NCBI GenBank assembly: GCA_025716815.1
Contig: JAIXMN010000038.1
Coordinates: forward strand, 1 to 64,000
Reading direction: 5' to 3'
From: Dichotomocladium elegans
Taxonomy: Eukaryota > Mucoromycota > Mucoromycetes > Mucorales > Lichtheimiaceae
Length of the DNA stretch: 64,000 bases
Shown: positions 43,572-53,928 of the stretch, in pieces
How positions within the stretch are numbered: the first letter of the stretch is position 1
Layout of the letters: every line of letters begins with the position of its first letter
Made by a program: the position numbers and the translations under genes
The notes under the pieces: model-generated
Databases searched by the model: none
What the model was told of the DNA's origin: nothing
What the model saw: only the letters and a program-made list of their open reading frames with translations

Positions 43572-44357
43572 AGGGGGTCACAAATAAGCAGATTTTGGTG
43601 GATTTTAGAAATCACAGATTTTTGAAAATCCATCACCAATGCTTCTAATTGGCTAGGGCAAAAACCTTTGCAGATTTTCCCAGACCTTCTTTTTTAATGG
43701 GTTTCTCTAAAATCCGCAGAACTCTTTTTCCTAATAAAGTAGCTGAATACTTCTAGAAGAATGCTATGTCAAATAGATAGCAAGTTATAAATATAAAAGG
43801 TACTTCAACTTGACAGCTTTTCGCCAATTAATTATCCACTGTATTATGTCCTCTTCCAATACCCCCCCAACCAAATCCAATGATGTGACAACTCGTGGCT
43901 ACTATGTATGGGACCAAGAACGCATGCTTGCACTAATATCAATCCTTGGCAAAAATGGCGGTATGTGCTACAGACAGTATCGTGGTAGCGATGGTAGTGG
44001 CAAGAAGAAGAAGGAAGTCACAAGCAACTGTGTAGATGAGCTGTGCAAAAAGGGAATCAGAGTTGACGATGGGCCTGTACACACCAAGATTAAAAAGCTT
44101 GAGGCATCATATATCAAGGCGTGCAACTTTTTATCATCTACAGGTGAAGGAATCAATGATGACAATGAAAAGCTTAAGATTTTGCAAATCAAAGTTTTGA
44201 ATATGGCAATTTAAAAATGTCACTTTAACGCATAGTCTAATGATGAATTATAGATAAGGTCATTGAACATTGTATGTTTTATTTTGAGATCGACGAGTTT
44301 GCCCATGAGAGTGCTAGGGCTTGTCCCCCGTACCATGTGGATTCTGCCCATGAAAGC
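43572..44357 (+). mobile_element. H1-L: left fragment of a Harbinger close to H1-A, CpG-depleted
   Basis: Begins AGGGGGTCACAAATAAG after ACT and matches H1-A from 2488 to about 3290, then stops at TGAAAGC. Differences from H1-A are mostly CG to TG or CA: by hand count about 26 of some 36 CpGs in H1-A are lost, with only three changes in the other direction. It contains the first exon of the Myb-like gene only. Confidence 0.88.
43846..44213 (+). pseudogene. H1-L Myb-like protein, exon 1 fragment
   Basis: The frame aligns without gaps with exon 1 of H1-A (MSSSNT, GYYVWDQE, GVRVDDGPVHTKIKKLE-like region). Amino acid changes follow CpG loss: Ala to Val, Arg to Cys, Glu to Lys, Asp to Asn. The splice donor GGTTTG has become GTTTTG, so normal splicing is doubtful. 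The coiled-coil half is absent. Confidence 0.8.
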
Positions 44358-45339
44358 AGCAAAAAGACAATTTACCATACAAAAATAGCTGGTCTTGAAA
44401 TATTTCAGCAGCCAAGAAGAAAAATTTATCTGTACAAAAGTTGCGGGACTTTAAACTTGAATGCCACCCCCCAAAAAAATTTTTGGATAATTGCCTCAAC
44501 CAGCAATGCATGGGCACCTCATTTTTGCGTTTTTTTTCTTGGAAAACCAATTGCATTCAACTTTCACATGACCATGCACCACATTCCTGCACTGTCATGA
44601 AAATTGCGGAAACAGCATCAGCAACAATGCAGCTAATTATAATGAGAGACTTTCCCTATGCATGCACATTTGCTTTGAAGTAAGTGGGAACACGCCAAGT
44701 CGGCGATTTAGGACATTCGTTTTCATTCCTTGTCGTGTCATCCATTAACATTACATTGTGTGCTTCAGGCAATCATACTCTTTTATTTTATGTATGACGT
44801 GCTCGTTCTCCATTTCTTAGATGGCATTTGCGCAATGTTGGTTTGCCACGCACATTTCGTTGCAAATGAAGCTGGGTAATTTATGGGAACATTACATTTA
44901 TTTGGCTTTCATTGCTGTGCAATTGCCAAATCTAACATTGTATTGTACCTTTGACGCAGGACCAACTCTTTTGTTCAAAAAGTTACGCGTTTATCTTATG
45001 TTGTCTGGCAAAGCAAAAATTGAATTTTTTGTCTGTAAAGGGTGGAGTTCGAAAAAATTGGGTGTGTCCCCCAAAAATTTCCATCCAGATTTGTGACCAT
45101 ATTGCCTGTATTTTCTTTTTTTTTTTTTTACTTGTTGCTCACCAAGCAAGATCTATCACATTCCTTTCCAACTGCTGATGCACGACATTGTTCTCTGAAA
45201 GGGCAACTCAAGTAATGGCTGGCACAATGACTACTAAGCTTCGGAATTAGTGTTTCATTTCCGCATAATTGAGCTCGTCTGTCCGCAATTCAGTAATTTC
45301 AGTTTTACATCTTGTCTAATCGCAAAGTGCCTACCATCT
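44358..45339. other. unassigned stretch after H1-L
   Basis: About 980 bp with no recognised gene. It contains CCACCCCCCAAAAAAATTTTTGG near 44464 (shown in part as C, A and T runs) and a similar CCCCCAAAAATTT near 45070. A frame at 44821-45096 matches nothing I know. A T-run lies at about 45116-45129. Confidence 0.4.
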
Positions 45340-45672
45340 GTAGTAGAATGTTGGATCTCATTCAAGATTCGGCGCAAACATCCCTCCTGGTAAATGTCTG
45401 CCATGTTGGCAAGTGCTTTTAGATTATTAATTTATTTCGCGTAGCTCAGGCGTGCAGATTTGTACAAGTCATCTTCAAACAAACGATCCGATTTCTCCTG
45501 GAATATCCAGCATCAGGAACATTGCCTCCTGTAGATTGACATTGTTAAGGAACGATCTGAACTTGTTATTTATTTCCGACTATTTGAAAAAACTGCAATT
45601 TACAAAAGGACAACGTGAATTCCCACCTTTCCAATGGACACAGATAATGCGACGAATGTATGGAATGCGACA
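45340..45672 (+). repeat. dispersed repeat R, copy 1
   Basis: About 330 bp found again in inverted orientation at 53563-53928. The copy at 53.6 kb has about 50 extra bp near 53650-53700. The repeat carries a short frame (YLKKLQFTKGQREFPPFQWT) conserved in both copies, so it probably comes from an unidentified coding element. It also gives the uninterrupted form of the sites where hAT-1 and CACTA-B ends now sit. Confidence 0.75.
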
Positions 45673-46045
45673 ACTGCGACGAATGTGAGAAGTGTAATCC
45701 CAGAATGCACATCATCTGTAAGTATGAATTGCTAGTGTATACTCAAGGTATTAGGCTTGACTGTATTTTACACGTCGTTTCTGTGGCAAAGCCGAAGAAT
45801 AAACTGTAATGGCATGATTGCACCACGAAAATGTTTCCTGTATACTTTTTCTTAATTTAGTCTGTACTCAGACAGTTTTGGTCCTCGTTTTCATTCTTCT
45901 GTCAGCTATTTCCACCGCGCCGCATCACCTGTGTAGTAATCATGTCCACCATGAACAGTTCATCTGGCATTTCTCATGCAATTGCGAGTTTGCGACTATT
46001 GGCAATCGCGATCAGGCGCCGAGATTCTCTGATCAACTTCCTGCA
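45673..46045. other. region upstream of MULE-1
   Basis: About 370 bp between repeat R and the first assigned MULE-1 exon. The MULE frame is open back to about 45818, but no earlier ATG has clear support. GTAAGTATG at about 45718 could be a splice donor of an upstream exon. No terminal inverted repeat was identified. Confidence 0.35.
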
Positions 46046-47692
46046 ATGGTTTCCATTCAGCAGAACGAAATCAAGGCATGGCTAGAAGGTCAAGAAGTGC
46101 TTTTTGGTTGCACTTTTTACAACCGCACTTCGTCAAATTCGCGTACCAGCAATGCGAGATTCTTAGCTCGCTTTGGCAACCATGATGGGACACCAATGAT
46201 TGCGTCAGAAGAGGAGGAGCTAACAACTCGACCTGCGAGTCACCTTCGTAGGGGTCAGCCTCATGATATCAGCTTCCATGAGGTACCCAAATGACAAAGT
46301 AGTCATAACGCTGTTTAATAAATAGTTTATTTTAAGGTGTATATATGCCACAGAGCAGGTACCCCGAAGCCCATGATCCCAAGCAATTCGAACCCACCAA
46401 AGCGACGCAAGGCTGCACCATTGCCTTGCGGTTGTAAGGCGAAAATTTATATTAGGGCATACGAAACCGATCCCGATGAAGCTATAATTGAGTATCATTG
46501 GGAGCATGATGGTCATGTACCAGGATCAATTGAAAACATGCGCACCGCCCCACTTCAGCGCAGTCTCCGTCATTTAGTTCATGACCTAGTGGAGTCCCAT
46601 CTTGATTGGAAGTCTATCAAATCAATGCTGAGAATTGATAATGCACAACTGGATGAGATACTCCTCCGAGAATGCCAAGATATGCCACAGTCAGTGCGCG
46701 TCACGTACAATGTTGTAAAGTATGCGATCAACAAGAGACTCCGCCGGCGAGCATATCTTCATCAAGAGATGGCCTGTAGCCCTCAACAATGGGGTACAAA
46801 AATTAGTGCCTCTCGCGGTCTATATCTCCATGAACAGCTTGATGGAATTGAGGAAGGGGCATTCCTTTTTGGCTTTATGTCTGAATGGCAAATTCAGGTA
46901 AGTACATTCTATTGCAATGCTCTATTCATTTTGACACGTTGTATAAGATTGGCAAGGAATGCGGCGATCTTGTTTGCATGGACTCGACGCATAAAACATG
47001 CGTTGGACGCAATGGGGAAGCGTGCTTTTTATACACCTTGGTCAGCCAGTCGCACATCACCGGAAAAGGTGTTCCAATAAGCCAGATGATCACAAATACC
47101 GAATCACAGCATCCCATTAAGCATTGGCTGCTGTGGCTGAAGGATATGCATTCGTTTGTGCCATGGAAGATTATGGTTGACAACTCGAGGACGGAAATGG
47201 CTGCCATCCATGGTGCTTATGGAACTGACAGTGAGGATGTTCTAATTTGTCACTGGCATATTCTCCGTGCATGGCGAAAGCAGGTCAGGACAAAGGTCAA
47301 AGTCCTAGAAGGCATGCGTCGGCCAGCAGAAGAAGTGAAAGAGAAGCGGGAGCAAGCATTTGAACATCTAGTTGGAATGATGTTGAAGCAAAGTATGATT
47401 GCTTTTGTCGCTGGGTTCAAGGAAACGAAGGGCAATGGGATGTCGCTGGTATCTTGGCTTATTTTGATGAGCATTATTTAAGCAGCAAAGAACAATGGTG
47501 CCATGCTTGGAGATCGGTAACCCAAGCTTCTCATATAATATATCATGATCTCATTTAGTCTTTGTATCTAGGGTCACTATCATATGGATACAAATAACTA
47601 CGTTAAAAGCTGGCACCATCTTTTAAAAGAGGGTTATCTGGGGAGGATGGCTGGGCAACGTGTGGATGTATTAGTACATATCCTATGGGATA
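46046..47692 (+). pseudogene. MULE-1: Mutator-like transposase, 3'-truncated
   Basis: Exons 46046-46282, 46337-46897, 46948-47516 and 47572-47692 join with GT...AG introns of 50-55 nt. The N-terminal zinc-binding-like part reads VYICHRAG...PCGCKAKIYI. The MULE DDE domain has D in LVCMDSTHKT and D in IMVDNSRTE. The position of the catalytic Glu is Lys (YVKSWHH, AAA at 47605-47607; MULE-2 has YVESWHN). A frameshift near 47440 follows KETKGN. The gene ends where CACTA-C begins at 47693, so the SWIM finger is lost. Confidence 0.8.
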
Positions 47693-48155
47693 CACTGCGC
47701 CCAGGAGGAGGAATAAGTACTTTATTCCTAGGAATATGAGTTTCAGGTTGGTGAGTGACCCGCCCCCCCAAGTTCCCAGGATAGGTGACACGAATAAATG
47801 GTCCATAATTAGTATGTCTGCGTTGCACACTCCTATCTTCAAATTGTTAATGTTTGGTATCCACGTGCTACATTGTGATGAGCACAATTGTTCCATCAAA
47901 AAAGTTGATGTATAAAAAAAGCATGGATGAAAAAATGCAGCAGTAAATGTTTCCCTAAAAGGGAACATGGATACAGTAGGTCCTCTCATTACATCAATTA
48001 AATCGATCAATTATTTCTTATAAAGGAAGGGCGCCTTTTATGGAAGTGCTGTAGATTGGAGCTCAGTAACTTTGTAAGAGTCGGAAAGCGAAAGCCTGAC
48101 CATATTACTTAACCTACCTGCGACGCTTACGCACCTGCTTTAACATACCTTTAAA

Positions 48156-49735
48156 ATGGATACGCACACCAACATTTCCGAACACGAGATCATCTTGACG
48201 ATCACAGACAGCATTTTGGCTCTTGAAGATGCACTCAATGACGAGATGCTTACTGTGCAAGATGCCGAGGACGAAGCCATCTTGGAGTGGCTTGTAGAAG
48301 ATCTTGAGCGCCTTGATAGCTGCCCATGGCATTTGTTCTCTTCACTCGCCATGGAAGCTGCAATTCGAACTCGAATTGTACAGAGAGATATCTTTTACGA
48401 TATCTTTTATGCATACCCAGTCTTCCTGTCAGCTGCCATAACACCAAGGGAGCGGCGTCCTCGATCGTACGAAGAGATCCGTTGGTGGACTGTTCGACAT
48501 CCCCAGCTGACCGATAGCGCCAGTGGTCGTAATCGATTCAAGGCGCACTATCGGATTACACGTGCTTCATTTGAGAGGCTCGTCAATGAGCTCTCAAATG
48601 ATCCTGAATACATCGGTAGTGTCGCAAGAGGCGGGTATCCGGTATGGATACAAGTGGCCGTGGTCCTCTGGCGTTTTGCGAATTCGCACTTCGGCTTTCG
48701 CTTGATGAAGGAAACGTTGGGCATCGAAGACGGCTCGTACAACAACTTTACCGATCGGTTTGTGCGAGCCATGCAACGAGTAGGCCAGCGTACAATTACC
48801 TGGCCAAAAGACGACATCCGCCGAGCAATGGCCATTGCAGAGGGGTTCAAAAGTGGTGGAACTTCAAGAAGACCCCGCCTCCCCCAGGTGATCGGGGCGA
48901 TGGATGGAAAGCTGTGTGTCATCCAGAAGCCGAGTGCAAATGGAAATGCATATGTTGACCGTAAAAACAATGCATCCATTTTGTTGCTCGCTGTCTGTGA
49001 TGACACTATGCGTTTCACTTATGTGAAAGCAGGAGAATCCGGTAAGTTGCAGTCAACTGCTAGTATAGACTGGATGTAATGGCGAAGCAAAATCCTATGT
49101 GTTTATCGATATGAAGGTCGCGTGCATGATGCGCGTTCTTTCACATCAAGTGCGCTTTACAAGAACTTGTTGATCATGCCTGAACGCATGTGCATGGGCA
49201 ACACATACATCGCAGCGGGTAATTTATTGATAAAGAATTTGGTATGCCAACAATCACCAAGTTATACTTACAAGAGACAATGAATTCTATAGATTCTGCC
49301 TTCCCACTGATGTCGACGGTTATCACTCCTTTCCCTCGTGGAACTATGGTTGATAGCCAAAAACGATTCAACCTGGCTCACTCCAGCACACGTATTGCGA
49401 TTGAGCATGCTTTCGGTGCCCTCTCCACCCGCTGGCGTACTTTGTGGAAGCATTTGTACATGCTCAACATAGATCGGATTGCAAATGCGATCTATGCTTG
49501 CTGTGTCTTACACAATATGTGTATTGACGCTGGTGATATCGAAGATGGAGCGGACGATGATATCGTTGAAGAATTCGAAGTGTTTGTTGGCAGTGACGCT
49601 CGCGCAGATCCGAATAACGTGGCATTCGCCAATATCAGCTCTTTGAGCGAGCAAGAAGCCAGAGAGCTGCAGAACGTTGAGCGTGAGCGAGGTCGGCAAT
49701 TACGAAACGAGCTTGTCGAATCATTGCAAACGTAA
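48156..49735 (+). CDS. H2-b Harbinger transposase, three exons
   Basis: Exons 48156-49041, 49117-49218 and 49293-49735 encode 476 residues. Positions, introns and catalytic residues (D250, D330 across the second splice junction, E367) are as in H2-a, and GALSTRWRTL carries Arg where H2-a has His. All three exons are open, so a functional enzyme is plausible. It is convergent with the accessory gene. Confidence 0.92.
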
Positions 49736-49912
49736 GAAACATAATGTTACTGTATACGTTTGTCTTCCTATCTCACGCATCATTTCCGCCCATAGACTAT
49801 AGCGTTTTTTAAAAAAAAACAAATATACTTAACAATATTCATATTGAATATTTTTATTCCTGTTCGTGAATACTTCCAATTAGACTAATTTGCCTGGTGA
49901 CGTTACCCAGCA

Positions 49913-50926
49913 TTAAGTTCTTACCTGTTCATTATGAAGGGATGCTTCATCATCTGAGGGGAGGTTCTCAGGAACAATGCCACTACTCCTGAGGAGCGCA
50001 TTGCTATTACGAAGGAGTTGCCGCATCACCTGGAGATGCTGCCTGGCCATCTCCCGCTGCTCATTCCGGTCTTCTTCGCGGCATTGGCGAACCTCCCTGC
50101 GGAACTCCTCCAGCTCTGCTCTCCTCTTCACCCGCTCTCTCTCCATCGCTGCTTCAAACATCCCAACCCCTGACTCGAGAGCACGCTGAGTATTACTCAG
50201 CATGTGCTCGTCTAGTTCGCGGAAGATGTTGCGTACTGCGTCGAGGTCAAACACTGTGCGCCGTCTGCGCCCTAAACCAGGTCGAGCAGGGGCTGGGGCG
50301 TCTACTGGACCATTTTCGGCCGTCGTCGTCACCGTCGCATCCTGGGCTTCATTCCTGGCAATGTGCATAGCACCAGTAACCCCCACATCCATTGATTCCA
50401 GGGTGATGTGGGGGTGGATCGACGGGTCGTCGCACAGGATCTGGCCTACTTGGTCATAGTATCGCCACTCGATATCGGGGTGAGAGCCGCCAACACCCGT
50501 GGCTCCAACGCGGCATCTCTCGCTGTTGTATTTGTCTTTCAAAGACTGCCACTTGTTCTGCGCGCGGCGCGTGTCAATCTTTGAAAGGAAGTCGCCTGCA
50601 TCAAAAGAGCGGCTCTGTCCAATCTCCCTTTGGACAGAGCTTTTGATGCCCTCGACCACCGAAGCCCAAATTCGATTCCTGACCATCGTGTCTTCAGAAT
50701 TCAACAACCGCATGTAGTTGCGGCTCATTTCACCCAACAGCAAATCGATCGTTTCATCGCACCAAGAGATATTGCTGCTTGATTCGCCATTGGTGCTGAC
50801 AGGCGCGAGATGAGCAGCACCTGTCGCTTGCTCGGAAACTGGAGCTGGCATGTTTCTGGCTTGGGACATTCCACGAAGGGAAAATTGGCCCATGCCGGGG
50901 AACGAGTTGCGATTGTTGCTGTTCAT
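49913..50926 (-). CDS. H2-b Myb/SANT-like accessory protein
   Basis: An intact 337-residue frame. The N-terminus is Asn/Ser/Gly-rich. A Trp-containing helical domain (about residues 52-160; WCDETIDLLLGEMSRNY, NKWQSLKDKYNSE, DIEWRYYDQV) has the spacing of Myb/SANT or MADF-like DNA-binding folds. The C-terminal half is a long charged helix (MERERVKRRAELEEFRREV) fit for oligomerisation. In Harbinger elements such a protein binds the ends and carries the transposase into the nucleus. Confidence 0.85.
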   Translation of the reverse strand: MNSNNRNSFPGMGQFSLRGMSQARNMPAPVSEQATGAAHLAPVSTNGESSSNISWCDETIDLLLGEMSRNYMRLLNSEDTMVRNRIWASVVEGIKSSVQREIGQSRSFDAGDFLSKIDTRRAQNKWQSLKDKYNSERCRVGATGVGGSHPDIEWRYYDQVGQILCDDPSIHPHITLESMDVGVTGAMHIARNEAQDATVTTTAENGPVDAPAPARPGLGRRRRTVFDLDAVRNIFRELDEHMLSNTQRALESGVGMFEAAMERERVKRRAELEEFRREVRQCREEDRNEQREMARQHLQVMRQLLRNSNALLRSSGIVPENLPSDDEASLHNEQVRT

Positions 50927-51360
50927 GATGGTTGGATGTTGGAGTAAGAAGTTATGTGATACTATTCGTGTAGCGCCGTCCCTTTAGCAAAGCCAAAAAA
51001 GGAAGTCGTAGTAAGAAAAATTGATCGTTTTGATCAATTTTTTCTTGTATTCATCTGTGTCCATAAAAGGCACTCCTTCCTTTATAAGAAATAATTGATC
51101 GATTTAATTGATGTAATGAGAGGACCTAGTGCATTCATTGCATTTGCCAAGCAATGAATCAAAAGAAATGAGGTTCCAAAAATAATTAGAAAGCTCGGCA
51201 TTTTGCTTTCTATGGGGAGCACGATCTCACATGCTCCGTAGAAGACAGTTCGATTTGTGGATTGGATCAAACCAAGACAAGTTGCTTGGCAAATGCTTGA
51301 TACAAGTCCATTGCCAAGAGTTTCAATAATGGATGCTTTTATTGACTCATTGCAAAGAAT

Positions 51361-51456
51361 CTTTATATAAGGGCAGCAATGAAAGAAGCAAATCAATTTA
51401 TCAGCTTTATTTACTTACCATGTCAGATCGCACCGATGCCACTGGACAGCTAACAA
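51361..51456 (+). promoter_or_regulatory. CACTA-C promoter and first codons
   Basis: TATATAAGGG at about 51364 precedes an ATG at 51421 by some 55 bp, the same layout as in CACTA-A (TATATAATGG before 6710). Only 12 codons (MSDRTDATGQLT) remain before hAT-1 sequence begins at 51457. Confidence 0.5.
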
Positions 51457-52027
51457 TAGGGTTTCTCATCGAATCCGGATCTTATGATCCGATCCGGATC
51501 AAAAGGCAATGGTGTGGATTCGGATTGACCTCATCTCGGATTTTGCAGATCCGGTGTAGGACATTTGCAATCCGGATCTCATACGGATTGCACTTCACGG
51601 ATCTGAACCAATCCGGATCGCATACGGATTGCACTTCGCGGATCTGTTCCGATTCGTTAGATCTGTCCAAATCAACCTAGACATTGGGTTCCTGCCATTA
51701 TAATCCTGTTAATGTATAACAATAGCAATTACAGATGTGCAAGAAATGGGATGTGGGAGTTTGAGAATGAGGAATACAGTTAGTGCAAAGTTGCGGAATA
51801 AACAAAACCAGCAAGAAATGTAGCTTCGTTATAGCTCATACATAGTTGACTTTGGCGAAATAACCGACTCTTTAGATAATAGCTGGTAGTATTTCGATGT
51901 GAAGCTGGCTCAATACACATCTCTTTTAGGATATCTCAGGTTTTATATTTGCAGAACGTGAAAGGTAAAAAAATCACGCAAACTCCTCGAAAGTAAATAT
52001 TCCTTCCATATCAATCATTCCACGGCC

Positions 52028-52837
52028 ATGCGCTTTTCCCCATATTTCCGTATTTCCTTTTCTCATTTTCCAGCGATCAGTATTTCTTGGTTTTCACCAA
52101 GCAATGATCACAAACGCAACCTGCGCCTCGATTTAGTATACATATTCCCACCCACCTTGAACCTTGTAATTCTCTCATATACCCGGTTGTTTGACCATCT
52201 GGAAAACTTTGAGGAGGACTGGAAAAATGTAAGCGAGGTTACAGTGAAGCGATTCCAGACACCAAACTTATATGTTGATTCGTAGGAATGGCCCGCGCTA
52301 TCAGAAGCAGCACGCTGTGGATGGGTAAAATTAAAAGGCTACTACTGCAAGGCCGAAGGACATGCCTTTGCTGTCGCGACTGCTATGGATCCACGGCTGA
52401 AATTCCAATGGTGCGAGGACGAGAACTGGGGACACTTCGGTGATGTTGCGAAAGAGCAAGTGCAAGCGACCTGGGAAGCGTACAAGCCGATTGCTGGTCA
52501 TGAGTCGTCCATTTGCAATCCAGATGCCTTAATCAGGAGGCCGCAAAGGATTGCTGACCAGCTGCAGGCATACGTCTCCGCAAATTGTATATTTGATGAG
52601 ACAAACGGTGTCAATCAGGAGCTTGTTCTCAGCTACTGGCGCGGCGAGGTGAACGAATGGAAAGAGCTGAAGACAATGGCGCGCAGATACCTGGCAATAC
52701 CAGCATCGTCAGTCGGTTCGGAGCGCACATTTTCACGAGCAAAGCATTACATTCCAGCATCAAGAAATCGGCTCAATCCTGCAAAGCTTCGCGAGAGTGT
52801 ACTTGTCAACTCGTGGTGTACATATTTCGGCGAGTAG
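52028..52837 (+). pseudogene. hAT transposase C-terminal part, two exons
   Basis: A 57-nt intron (GTAAGC...CGTAG, 52229-52285) joins ...EEDWKN to EWPALSEAARC. Exon 2 (52286-52837) ends with the hAT dimerisation domain (SYWRGEVNEWKELKTMARRY, AIPASSVGSERTFSRAKHYI, LNPAKLRESVLVNSW). The N-terminal zinc finger and the catalytic core are absent, so it cannot transpose itself. The start at 52028 is tentative. Confidence 0.75.
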
Positions 52838-53394
52838 ATGGGCGTTAGCAGGCGGCAAACTAAAAGAAGATTGTTTATGCTAGAAAGATGTCACCTTAAG
52901 CGTGAGTCTCGTAAATAAATAAAAAAAGCTTTCGCGTCGCTGTAATTGCAGCAATTAACATCGATTAATAATACTTTGTTGCTGGTTTCGCAGTACAATT
53001 ACGTACGCGGTTTCTCTGAAGGCAGACCAGCTTTGAAATGTGGTGGGCATGGGTGCAAAATTAAATTGTTCAGCTTGTGACCGTCACCCAGCCACAACCA
53101 TAGGCATAACTAGCTAGTCTGAAGCCATTCTGCCAGACATCAGAAGCGTTCCAAATGGCTCCCGCGTCAGCAATTATACCACTTTGCCTTCTATGGATCA
53201 AACCCTCCAACTTTTTTAATTCCTATTGGGATTTTCTGTTCTTTGACGCTTAATTTTTTGCTACAACTGCTAATGTCATCTTAAAATCAACTTCGGTTTT
53301 CACCTTTCTCCGTTCTGACAGTATTGCCGAATGGCCATATTCTTTCCAATTTCGCTCTATTGATGTGTTTTAATAAATCTCCTCATTTCAGCAT
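52838..53394. other. hAT-1 3' non-coding part
   Basis: No gene. AATAAATAAAAAAAGC near 52912 may hold the poly(A) signal. The segment is conserved in hAT-2 (62340-62893), so it belongs to the element. Confidence 0.6.
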
Positions 53395-53562
53395 TACGGA
53401 TCACGGATTGGGATGGATTGGGACGGATTGAAGCGGTGTGGATCCGGATTGCAATTTGCAATCCGTTTAGCAAACGGATCGGATTCGGTGTGAGCAATTC
53501 GATCCGCGGTGTGGATCCGGATTGGATCCAATCCGATCCAGATCCGTCAATGAGAAACGCTA

Positions 53563-53928
53563 TTCCGCACATTCGTCGCATTATCTGTGTCCATTGGAAA
53601 GGTGGGAATTCGCGTTGTCCTTTTGTAAATTGCAGTTTTTTCAAATAGTTGGAGCGACACGCATGTTGAATTGTCAAAGTATACGCATTACTTACAGGAA
53701 ATAAATAACAAGTTCAGATCGTTCCTTAACAATGTCAATCTACAGGAGGCAATGCTCCTGATGCTGGATGTTCCAGGAGAAATCGGATCGTTTGTTTGAA
53801 GATGACTTGTACAAATCTGCACGCCTGAGCTACGCGAAATAAATTAATAATCTAAAAGCGCTTGCCAACATGGCAGACATTTACCAGGGGGGATGTTCAC
53901 GCCGAATCTTGAATGAGATCCAACATTC
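53563..53928 (-). repeat. dispersed repeat R, copy 2 (inverted)
   Basis: Matches 45340-45672 on the opposite strand, with about 50 extra bp near 53650-53700. It lies between hAT-1 and CACTA-B. Copy 1 shows the sequence continuing past both junctions (GTATGGAATGCG at the hAT side, GTAGTAGAATG at the CACTA side), so both elements sit in repeat R here. Confidence 0.75.

Larger units (their letters stand above)
47978..51127 (+). mobile_element. H2-b: PIF/Harbinger transposon, complete and intact
   Basis: A 3150-bp element with about 66-bp terminal inverted repeats beginning AGGTCCTCTCATTACATC and a perfect AGT target duplication (47975-47977, 51128-51130). Both genes are open. It has the same length as H2-a with only scattered substitutions, so both copies are recent relatives. 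It inserted into CACTA-C. Confidence 0.95.
47693..51456 (+). mobile_element. CACTA-C: 5' end of a CACTA element, split by H2-b
   Basis: Starts CACTGCGCCCAGGAGGAGG at 47693, matching the CACTA-A terminus, and inserts into MULE-1. H2-b interrupts it at 47978-51127 (AGT repeated on both sides). Beyond H2-b it continues with TTGCATTTGCCAAG subterminal sequence to 51456, where hAT-1 cuts it. The remainder is not found in the window. Confidence 0.7.
51457..53562 (+). mobile_element. hAT-1: short hAT element with arrays of subterminal repeats
   Basis: Ends read TAGGGTTTCTCATCGA (left) and, inverted, TAGCGTTTCTCATTGA (right). Next to both ends lie 150-200 bp packed with ATCCGGAT-like motifs (about 51470-51665 and 53395-53555). 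The body encodes only the C-terminal part of a hAT transposase. The 8-bp flanks, GCTAACAA and TTCCGCAC, do not match: the left is CACTA-C, the right is repeat R. An inverted copy begins at 62169. Confidence 0.75.

Noticed and set aside
32732..44357. H1-R and H1-L as two halves of one Harbinger, since both outer flanks read ACT
   Set aside because: H1-L is very close to H1-A apart from CpG changes, whereas H1-R is much more diverged, and both lie in the same orientation in the wrong order. A 3-bp match is weak evidence.
51457..53570. simple hAT insertion with 8-bp target duplication
   Set aside because: The 8-bp flanks differ completely, and the two neighbours belong to different repeats.
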